Below are positions 42,887 through 54,700 of a stretch of DNA of 64,000 bases, one piece after another. The notes under the pieces were generated by a model. It searched no databases. It worked only from the letters and a program-made list of their open reading frames with translations, and was not told the origin of the DNA. The DNA is from Asterias rubens (lineage: Eukaryota > Echinodermata > Asteroidea > Forcipulatida > Asteriidae). The stretch covers positions 18,193,685-18,257,684 of the forward strand of contig NC_047063.1 of NCBI RefSeq assembly GCF_902459465.1. Reading direction: 5' to 3'. The position numbers were made by a program, and so were the translations under genes. How positions within the stretch are numbered: the stretch's first letter is position 1; each line of letters begins with the position of its first letter.

Positions 42887-45800
42887 CTGGAAATAAAAAA
42901 GAAGTATGTACAATTTTAGACTTATGGGGTGGGGACGCTAGGTGGCAGCAAACTTAACGGGTAATGCATTGTGGGGACGCTAGGTGGCAGCAAACTTAAC
43001 GGGTAATGCATGGTGGGGACTCTAGGTGGCAGCAAACTTAACGGGTAATGCATGGTGGGGACGCTAGGTGGCAGCAAACCTAACGGGTAATGCATGGTGG
43101 GGACGCTAGGTGGCAGCAAACTTAACGGGTAATGCATGGTGGGGACGCTAGGTGGCCGCAAACTTAACGGGTAATGCATGGTGGGGACGCTAGGTGGCCG
43201 CAAACTTAACGGGTAATGCATGGTAAATACTCGGGACTTACTACCAATTTTAATTATTTTGAATATTCACCTTGGGTCCAGAGATCAAATGAAAGAAGAG
43301 GATAATCAGGACAGCAACACAACTGATATTCAGTCGAGCGCACAATAAAGTCATGTAACAGATTTACAACTTTGTGTTTCTTTGTTTTACTGTCATCTTA
43401 CAACAACATTCCTTTTATGAAGAGGTATTGTTTGGCAAGTCCTAGTGACAATGTTATTAAAAACAAGAGATAACTGTAGAGTGTATTACGTCTGCTGCCA
43501 AATAGTGTTTGAAGACAATTTTCATAAACTTGCTGAAAATTTCCCCTTCTTTCAAATACAATAGTATCCCTTCATTTATCAAACTTCAACGATAATCTTG
43601 AAGCCATGAGGTCATACATGCGGTTACAATAAACAAACAGTACAACATGGCCTACTTACAAATATATCTCCTGGTTCCAAAGTGCCTATCTGAACGTATG
43701 TATCTCGTCCAATGCGCCTAGTCGCGGCAGACTAAGAGGAAGATCAAAACAAAAACATAATTTCAATATTTTCAAAGATTGCATTGACCTTCCCTGATAA
43801 ACATTATATACCGCACATATTAGATCATTGTAATTTGGTTGGTGCAACGCTCGTCACGTGTCATCCTTTACTTTAACCATGTATGCTGCCTCGATGTTCA
43901 AACATTAACATATAGGAGTCATATATGGATATGCTAATATCCTATTATTGATATGATAATATGCATATTATATGCATAGGATGGTGTTGCAGATCGCAAT
44001 TCCACACTTTGCTAACTTCAAGTTCACTAGCGAGTCTCATAATTCAAACTAAGCACTAGTGATCTAAAAACTGATTATTAAGAGTTTTCATTCACCTGGT
44101 CTTCCACCAAGTCATCATCAGCGTCGACAGTGGAGTACGTTTTTGATTCCTGAGAGGAAACCAGGCTTGCCTGGTCAGCCGACAACTGGCTCGTAGATGC
44201 CTCGTCTGACAGAAGGAGGAAAAACAAGAAAAGGATTGAATTGCGTGAAGACAGTGGTGGAAACAACAGACACACGAAAACAAAAATAAGGAAACAGATT
44301 TGTGAATAAAGGTGAACATGTAATAAGGACGGCCGTGTTAGTCTAAAAGATGACCAAAAAAAGGAACTTAAAGCCATTATACACTTTCGCTAAACCGTAT
44401 TGTCCAAGTACCACACTTCGTGTATCACAACTTATATATAAAATAACAAACCTGTGATAATTTAGGCTCAATCGGTCATCGGAGTCGGGAGAAAATAACG
44501 GGAAAACTCACTTTTGTTTCAGCGCGTTTCGCCGTGTCATGACATGAGTTTAGAATAAATCCGTAATTCTCGCTATCGAGAATTGATATTTTTTTAATGT
44601 TTTCTCAAAAAGTAAAGCATTTCATGGAACAATATTTCAAGAGAAGTCTTTCACCATTACCTTCTGTAAACCCTGTAAATTATTTGTAAATCTGTGTATA
44701 ATGGTTTTAATGGTAGCACTTGAAGTCTAACTAATATTAAGAAAAACTGCATGAGCTTTCGTATAGCAACAACTACTTCATAGCAACAACTACTTTGCAT
44801 CCGATGAAGTAGTTGTGATGCGAAAGCTCATGCAGTTTTTCTAGTATTAGTAAGACTTTAAGTGATACCATTAAGTTCTTTTGTTAAAGGATTTGGGTAC
44901 TTTTTGTAACACCAAACACAATGTCCACAGATTTGCATTAAACTTACACCGTTTGAAGATAATGATAGTAGAAAGCATACCTTAAAATATTAGTTGCTGA
45001 GGTGCTGTAGTTTTTTGAGAAATGAGTAAAACGATGTCACGAAAATATGTTTTTACATGCTAAAATAATGTTGGTCTCATGATCACTGAGACGAAAATTA
45101 TTTTTTTTTACATTTTTTTACTAATTTCTCAAAAAACACAGCACCTCAGCCAGTAATATTTTCAGGGAAGCTTGCTACTATCATTATCTTCAAACTGTGT
45201 AAGTTTAATGTAAATCTGTGGACATTGTGTTTTTTCCCTACAAAAGGTACATAGACCCTTTAAACAAAAGTGGCAAATAAAACAATCTTCTTACCTCGTG
45301 TACTTTCAAAATGAGGTTTCCCGCGTTCTTGCTCATGTTCTGATGACGTGACCTGAGGCTCTTTAAGGACGCTTGGTAGTCGTCTCGTATGCGTCAGAAA
45401 AGGGCCCTGTTGAAACGATTCAAACTTACATGTTATTTCACAATCTGGGTCAAAATTCCTTCCTAAATTTCCAACTGAGCAAAACATGCATTATATTTTG
45501 GTATTACATCAAAGTATAATTGTTTTCAGCTTAGCTAATTGCTGTTCTTGGGCAGCCAGAGCCATGGTATTGACCACTGGGTTAGTGAAGGGTGGATCAC
45601 TTGTAAAATGTCAGCAGTTTTTCTAAAAAATATGGAACAATATTTCCTGCACTTACACAAAATATCTCTTCATTACATGACATTTTCACAAGAATGAGTA
45701 CCGTTTAAATTCATTAAATTGTAACGACATTTTTAATGGGTTACCAAATCTTGAGTGACTGTTAATGAGATACAACGGGTTAAAGGCCGTGGACACTGTT

Positions 45801-48800
45801 GGCAACTACTCAAAATAATTATTAGCATAAATCCTTAATTGGTCATGTGTAATGGGGAGAGGTTGATAGTATAAAACATTGTGAGAAACGGCTCCACCTG
45901 AAATACGTAGTTTTCGAAAAAGAAGTAATTTTCCACGAATTTGATTTCAAGAACTCAGAATAAGATTTTGAGGTCTCGAAATCAAGCATCTGAAAGCTCA
46001 AACTTTCGTGTGACAAGGGTGTTTTTTCTTTCATTATTATCTCGCAACTTCGACGACCAATGAACTCAAATTTTCACAAGTTGGTTATTTTATGCATATT
46101 TATTGTTTTGAGATACAAGTGAGAAGACTGGTCTTTGACAATTACCAATAGTGTCCAGTGCCTTTAATAACAATAAATGGATAAGAATAAGAGATGTTTA
46201 AAGCTTACCCGAGATAGTGAATCTTTAAGATTCTTTGACGTCACTGTTCCCTTTTCGACAACGTGGTCCTTCCCCTGATCCATCGTAGTCTCTTCCTCAA
46301 GAGGTGCTTGTACTGACATGGGCGTTTGAGCACCATAACCACCCGACGAACTGCTTGGACGACTGGGGTCTGAGACTAAGATTGTTGGCACGAGACTGTT
46401 GGGTACTCCTGTCTTCTCGTCTTTTCTCACGAGATCTGTCGTCGCCAGGGGATCATCTCGCATTGGGATTCTGACGATGATCTTAGTTCGAGAGTTGCCG
46501 AAACGGCGTGATTTCCCTTTGAGGGCTTTGGCGCGCTTTCTCTGCATCTCCCGTAATTTGTTCGTTAGCTGTTCCTCATGATTGGTCGTGAGCGAGGGGC
46601 GGGCTCGTTGGGGAATCGCTGTACAAGAAATGAACAAACCAAACATGTCACGATGTGGACTTTGACCTCAACAGGACAAGTATTGTACCATCTTTATTTC
46701 ACCAGTTCTTTCCAAAACAATCTTGACACTTTCAGTTTGTGTAACGTATTGTAACTTGTTTTAGCAGTTTCAACAAAACAAAATAATAAGCATTAAAAAA
46801 AAGTCTAACTAAGATTTAGCATCGGTTTAATAAAATAACAAATTGAGTTTATATTCCTGTAAAGAAGGTTTGCTGATTCCCTTCAAATTGTGTAAGATTT
46901 GAGCTGTGGTTGTACCGAGAAGGACCAGAGTTTCTAAAAGACAGGTTTTTCTCAGAAACTCTGGTTCTTCTCGGATTTTAAACATTGTGTCTTCCCAAAC
47001 CTTCCTTTATATTGTATCTCCATCATGCAAAGTTTCAGATACTACATATCTCTGCATCCAAACCAAAAATGTTGTATACTCTCGTTTGTAATAGATAATT
47101 CGTAATGTTATTTTATCTATGTGACTAGCTTCTTACCAGGTAGATTTCGTTTCCGTTTTGTTGGCACAGGCTCCTCGTAGTGTAACTTCTTTAGAACTGC
47201 ACAGCTCCCCTACAAGGTAATATACATAAGAAATCATCAATATATGTCCGTCACCCAAAACAAATGTTGTGATTTCCAAAAGGTAATGAGTTGTCTTGTT
47301 TCGTCTATTAGGGATAAAATTGTCGTAACTTTAGAAAATAACCACCACACATTACAAAGACATCACCAATAAGCCTATTGCGAGTTAGATTTTAATGTCA
47401 GTGGTTCAATGAATAGCTTCATCAGAAGTTACCATCTTTATTTCTGAATTCTTCGGACTTTCGAGACAGTTGCTATGCCACATGATTCGAGCAAGCTTTT
47501 GCAAACTTAACGTAAGATACGGTGAACACTCATAGACCTTTTCGCAAATACCATTGCGCAAGCGCAGACTGTTGAATGAGGTGCATTGTGGGATAGATAT
47601 GGATCAAATTTGGGTACCAGCTAGACCACAATGCACCTAATTACAAGCTTTACGCGCGCGCCCCAGTATTTGCGAAAAGGTCTATGAACGATATTGAATG
47701 AATGTAAATGGTCCAATAGTAGGTGTTCCGGGCTTTACCAATAATATGGAGGTTGCTAACTGAAAGGCTCGTCCCGAACTATTTGACATTGAAACTGTCT
47801 CGAGTTTTAATTGACGTACCGATTTTAAGATGTAGATCCAGTCACTTCGGTTGCTGTCCGTCTCGATCACCGTGCCCCTCCTAAAGAATGGAAAGTAAAG
47901 ATATTTCAATTATATTTTTCACAAAAGTTGTCAGCTTCTAACACTTACAAGTGACTAAATCTAAAATTGTTTGCATCAAAGTACTGAGAACATCAATGTT
48001 CGACTCAATTTCATAAGTAGATATTCAAAGCACCCTTCTGGTAGACAAAGGTAAGCACGGGATATCCCAGGCAAAACATGTACATGTGACATGGCCTTTG
48101 GCTGGTTAACTTATCCTTAAGAATACTTTGTGCTTTGCTACTTTGTTTGCGTTATAGTTAGCTTTATGACAAGTGTTCCTGATAGGAACCTATACTTTTC
48201 TTAGCGCGACAAGTTTTTTTTAGGGGAGAGGGGACTTAATTAATTTCATGACTACACCTAGAGAGTCTTGAAACCACGGCTTATTCAATACTTACGTGTA
48301 AAAGTTGAATCTGCACTTCTTGGGATGTTTCTTGAGAAGGTGCAGCGGCCAGCCTTTGAAGATGCTGACCGATTCGATAAAACTACTTCCGTCTACACCA
48401 CTGATGTTACTCACTCCACCGGCTAAGAATATCCTTGAATACTCCTGGGTTCAAATGATTTATAAGCGTTTATTAATTAGTATGACACGCAAACATTTAC
48501 AAAATGTACCAATGCTTTGGGAAATTCTTCAAGAGTGTAGTTCCTATGCTTGACGTTGGAGAATTTATTTGTTGTGGACATTCAACCCGACGTTTAAAAG
48601 ATATGTGTCGTGGAAAAGGTTTCCGGTTCAGCTTGGCACATAAATGGGTCAGGCACCCGGGACCCCATGTCTGGATAAACTCAGTTTTATGTTTGGCAAG
48701 AAACGCCTGGTTTTGGAGATTCCGAAATTGGCAAAAACTACAATACAATGGTATTTTAACTGCTAGGATTCTGTGTAAGCGTGACCCATTTCTGGGTAAT

Positions 48801-51710
48801 TTTGACACCGATTCCGAGTCAAACTTACCAAAAAATTGGTCAGCCCCCCCCCGCACGGCACAAGGACTCAAGGTCAATTCTCCAGAGAACAAATCTCTAA
48901 ATATATTAACAAGCTGATGTTTCGGTTGTCATTTACTTTTATTGCAATTCAACTTTTTCAGAAAACTATCAAATTTTGGTATAGGGTGTTACAGTAATTC
49001 CGAAATAAATATTTGAACGAAAATTCTTTCGGGAATATTTCGAAAGTTTTAAAACTTCTTCTTATGGATACTCACAAAAATAGCATCGAAAATACTGTTT
49101 TTCTATAGTTTCAAATGTTATGCTTAAATTTCTAACCTACCTCCACTGTGAGACTTAACAGTTGGATGAACTCTTTTGAGATAACAGTGACGTTATGGCG
49201 ACCTCTACTGACTATTGCTTCATTCTGTTTAGTAAGATATAAGAAATCAAATAAACAAGGAAAATTAATATGTAAACCTTCAAGTATTTATCACTCCAAT
49301 CAAAATAAGTATAAACAGCGATTTCTTGTAGAATTTTGTAAAATTTCACAAAATTAAAGTTTAGAGCTTTCACTTCACTCACCCCGAATACTTGACCTTT
49401 GACCAGAGCCGTTACGGCCCTTCCGCTGTTTTCCGGATCACCCTCCAACAGTAGAGCTAGAAAATAATGAAGAAAAGTATAACGGTGAAACAATTATAAT
49501 GCTTTCCTTAAAATATTACATGCTGAGGTGCTATTGTTTTTGAGAAATGAGTAAAACAACTGCACGAAAATTATTTCAGCATGTACCGGGCCTACAGTGT
49601 GTTAAGCGACTTTCCTGAAAACATTGCTCTGTGATTTTCACTTTGTTTTTGTTGGTTTTTACTTCCAAAAATTGACGACTACAATGAAGATAAAACTTCT
49701 ACATGTACAATATATTAAATTCGCAGTGAGTAACGATCATGCCCTGGCCAAAAACTTAATGTACATTTCCTGTTTTACGAGATAATACCTGATCCAGCCA
49801 GTACGAGATAGAAAGCGTAGGGCCGTCGACCGTAGCGAATGATAACCCGTCCAGTCTCGTAGCTTTCATACGCTCCTGTCTGAATTAGACCACGCTGCAT
49901 ATGCACTGGGTACTTTGTAATAAACTCCATCTGCTGCAGTTCTACCTGCACCTGAGGATATCATCCAAAATAATTCAAGAATGGTGTCAATATTTTCTTC
50001 CTAACCTTTTTTAAAATTGTATGTATGGTATCGATGGTTGTGGATTTAAGAGGACATATTATTTGTATTTACATTCATGACTTGTGACCGAAATCGCAGC
50101 GTTCACATAAGAAGCATTCACGATTTGTGATTTGTGCCCCAAATCGCAAATAATTATTCGCGTAAATATTTACAAAGTTAAACCGCAAGTAAAGGATGAT
50201 CTCAATATTTCAACTATTACCTTTTTATGGCCAAATAGACATCCTAGATACCGGTTAATAACCATTTTAATCACAAAATTTGCATTTAATAATAAACAAC
50301 TCGAGTCAAAAATGCACCCGGCCGCGCGGCTTTTTCAGCCGAAAGTCAAAAACGGCTTATCTATTATAATGACCCCTTGACGCCAGTGACGATTTTCCCC
50401 TAATTGGGTTTGAACACAGTTCTCCAGCTTTGGCAAACTGAGGGCGCTATTTTCCACATCAAATAGCCGCCACTGACGTCACGATTCCTTTGTCGAGCGG
50501 GTTTGTTTGACCCCGCGTTTTTCAGAAATTTGACTTGAAGCGTTCGGGAGAAAACCCCATTTTTACCATGTTTTAACGTGAGGTAAGAGACTCGTTATAT
50601 TTTGTTAATGGACCGCAGCTATTAGAAAACTGTAACATTTATATAATAAATTTGAGATCATCCTTTATTGGCTGTTTAAACAGACGGACACACACAGCTC
50701 GGCGTGTTTCAGTCAGTCACTCTTTGGACTTTCCTTTATATACATCACTGTAACGATTAATGTGTGGACGTGTGTGAGCCATACTGTTTGAAGTCCCTTC
50801 ATTATGTGGACCTCTTTTGTTCTCATGTTTTCATGTCCAAACTTCGTCATCCCCAAAATGACAGAAACAAATCGGTAAGATTCAGGATTTGTATATTTTT
50901 GTACGTACATGATGGATATCCTTCTCTGTCCGTTCTGCAGTCGGCAGTTCCAAAATTCTTTTGGTTTCACTGGATACATTGTTCTGTCAAGTAACACAAA
51001 TAATGTTTACAAGTTTCACAAATTTAGGCTAATGAACGAGGTTCGAGGTTCGGTTGTGTCCCCCCACCCTTTATAGTGGAGCAGCTGGGGGGGGGGGGGG
51101 GGGATATTTGGTGGGATTGTGTCTTTGATGATACAAGCATGTAACTTGACACACATTCAGACTATATGTCATGAGAAAGATACTTGGCTATTGGCCCATC
51201 ACATTTATTGTCTTTAACAAAAGTACTCAGCTATACATCGCGTTTAAATCTTCTCAAGAAAACGCCAATGCATCTATTGCAAGACTTGAGAAATGCATCC
51301 AAGAGATTCGACGTTGGACACAACAAAACTTCCTGAAGTTAAATGATGATAAGACAGAGTTCCTTTTATTTGGGTCACGTCAACAGTTAACTAAGGTTTC
51401 AGTGCCATACATCTCCATCGGTGATGCTCGGATAGCTCCCTCGCTGAAAGCTCGGAATTTAGGGGTTATTTTTTATTTTTGACACTTCAGCCACACATCA
51501 ACAACATGGTTCGTCTGTCATCATACCCCATCAGGAATATTGGTTAGATTCACAAGTACTTGGACAAATTCAAGTCTCTTCACAAAACTTATCTTATGTC
51601 ACAGGTTTTCAATGACTAATTTTGTTGTGTCTGTTTTTCTTTGTGTTGTGTTTTGTTTTTGTTTTTGGTTTTGAACACCCAGCAGGGTGGATATGTGCGC
51701 ATTACAAGTC

Positions 51711-51769
<59 letters not shown>

Positions 51770-54700
51770 GTTACGTAGATCAAGAAACTTTAACGATTTT
51801 CAATGGCTGCAATTGCTTCTTAATTCCACCTTGTTTTGTTCAAAAGGACAAAATAATCTGTGATAGCCATATAGCAAAAATATATTTCGAATGAAAACCT
51901 CCGACTGTGTGTCAAATTCCATGCTTTTATCATAAAAGGCACAATCTCATCACCAACATGCCGTACTACGATTTTTTTACAAGAGAGTTCACAGCACAGC
52001 TCAAAAATATTGGGAATGGGGGCTGCAAGCAAATAAGCGAAGATTTGCAGGGAACTACGTAACACACACTCCCCTTTTGGGGAGGGCGGTATACTGTACA
52101 CTGTTCCAGATTTGCAATTACTGTGTGTGATGCAGCATTCTCATGAAAATAACATTGAGTGTCATTCACATCAAAAGTACATAGCGTATTGAACAATCTC
52201 CAACACATCATATTAAAGACAATGGACACTATTGGTAATTGTCAAAGACCAGTCTTCTCACTTGGTGTATCTCAACATATGCATGAAATAACAAACCTGT
52301 GTAAATTTGAGCTCAATTGGTCGTCGAAGTTGCGAGATAATAATGAAAGAAAAAAACCCTTGTCACACGAAGTTGTGTGCGTTTAGATGGTTGATTTCGA
52401 GACCTCAAGTTCTAAACTTGAGGTCTCGAAATCAAATTCGTGGAAAATTACTTCTTTCTCGAAAACTACTCCACTTCAGAGGGAGCCGTTTCTCACAATG
52501 TTTTATACTACCAACCTCTCCCCATTACTCGTTACCAAGTAAGGTTTCGTGCTAATAATTATTTTGAGTAATAACCAATAGTGTCCACTGCCTTTAATCA
52601 AGCTCATTGTCCGTTTTTAAAGCTGATGGAACTGCCCCTTCCAGCTCATTGCGAAACTCTTTATCACATCCTCAACGCAATACATACAAATTGAATGACG
52701 ACACCTCGTACTATTTTGTCAGAATATCAATCAATTATTTAAAGTTGCAGACAACACGCACCTGTTTCTTGGCTCTAAACGTCGTCACATCGAAAAGGAG
52801 GTCGCCCTTTACTTTGTACTTGTCGCCGGCTTGAGCTGCGTCTACCACACTAAATAGCTTCACCATCTTAGCGTCATTTTCCCTTCAAGACAAACAACAT
52901 TATGAAATTAATATTTGTGTATCAAAAAGGTCTGTATAAATTACCCTGTTCAATGACTTCTCATCTTGAAAAACTAATGCAAAGAAAAAACTCAGTGGCG
53001 AATTTGTGGGTGCCTTCCACCTACCATTATGCCAACTGAAAAACAAAACGAACTGAACAGCAAATTAACTTGAAACGTCCGAGATTGCACCGTATGAGAC
53101 CGTTGAATGTTTGAATAATGTGCTTGCTGCCCAAACGAGGGCCCCGGACCCAAAAGCCGTGAGCAACTTACACCAGCAGGATTACTGAAATGTGTAACTT
53201 CGAAATTTGCCTTAAATGATTGAGCCCTCCCGCATCTCTCAACATCCTGGCTCCGCCCTGGAACATATATGTACACACAATGTACCATAATTTGTTTTGG
53301 CTCTCAACCTATCAGCATAACTGAGAATCACATTTATAGCAGAAAAATTGGACTGGTTACTCGTCTTAGTCTAATATCTTTCTGTGCATCTTGTATTCAA
53401 TGCATATCAACATGCCGCATATCAACATGATCTATTATTTTGTACAACAGTTTATTCTCTCATGTGTTTTAAGACGACCAGACACACTGACAGTACATCG
53501 TCGGCAAGGAAATGGCTTCTAGCTGCGGGCTTTCCTGCACACCTGCAAGGTGCGTCTAGATCGAGCGATCCCGGAGCTCATGCCAGGATTTACACGTCGG
53601 TTAAATAATTCAGGAATGACAGACTTTGAAATACCTCAGGGGCCAATTTCATTGCAAATTTTAGTTTTTATAACAGAAGTAGGCAACCGGCTTTCGCGTT
53701 CACCACGGATTTGCAATGCAACGCAATTCATATTTACATGTATACAGTAAACACCGGATGGTAAGCATGCATGTTCGTGCGCTTTCGGTTAGCAGCGGGC
53801 TACATGTGTATTATATAAAAAATGGAAACTGGCGTAGAATGCACAAAATCAGTCACTAAACAGCTCTTTGGAATCAGGCCCTAATTTTCCTTTATTTTAC
53901 GGTAGTTCCGAGCATGGACACGTTTTTCAAAATGATACCTCTTATCGACCCCAAAGTCTCACATTTTTAGAGAATTCGTTTCAGTTTCGTTCACCAGCCA
54001 TTTCCAGGAGAGGGGAATACACAATTCTGTAGGGATTATGTATCGAAGCAATCTTTTTTTGTGCTCTATTTTACTTAATATATATATTTGAGGGGCGGGA
54101 AAGATAAGAGGGGAGCAATGGTTTTGAGCGGGGGTCGCCCCTCCCCCTTATTCGCATAAACTGGTTCACGTCATCATGAAATAACGAAAATGTAGTTTGC
54201 AACCTCATCAACAAAACATTATGTCCAATTTAAAAGTCATTGCTAGTTTATAAACACATTATTTATTTAATAATCATAAGTTGCAGGAATAACCGGACAT
54301 GTCATATTATACTTACGTCAGGATGTAAGTCCTACACATGCGCAGTAGAATCATTATGATTTTGGCAAGTGTGTGTAGTTTTCCAAATTTCCTCAGCTGT
54401 TGATAACGAAACAATAACAAAGAGGTGGATGGTTAGTTCAACTGCGGAACTAAAATTTACGTTTTCTAAAGCTTTGGAGTCGGGTTAAAGGCAATGGACA
54501 CTATTGGTAATTACTCAAAATAGTTGATAGCACAAAACATTGTGAGAAACGGCTCCCTCTGAAGTAACGTGATTTTCGAGAAAGAAGTAATTTTCGACGA
54601 ATTTGATTTTCAAGACCTCAGATTTAGAATTAGAGGTCCCGAAATCAAGCATCTGAAAGCACACAACATCGTGTGACAATGGTGTCTTTTCTTTCGTTAT

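Noticed and set aside
42922-43221. Minus-strand frame of repeated HYPLSLLPPSVPTM peptides
   Set aside because: A 42-base minisatellite is a multiple of three, so it stays open by arithmetic; it lies wholly within an intron.
48504-48917. 137-codon plus-strand open frame overlapping intron 7 of CNBD2-like copy B
   Set aside because: It is antisense to a well-supported gene, with no recognisable domain; the opposite strand is also open, so it is probably a repeat or chance frame.
51711-51770. Independent (TTA)n microsatellite
   Set aside because: It directly follows the LINE 3' end and is better read as its tail.
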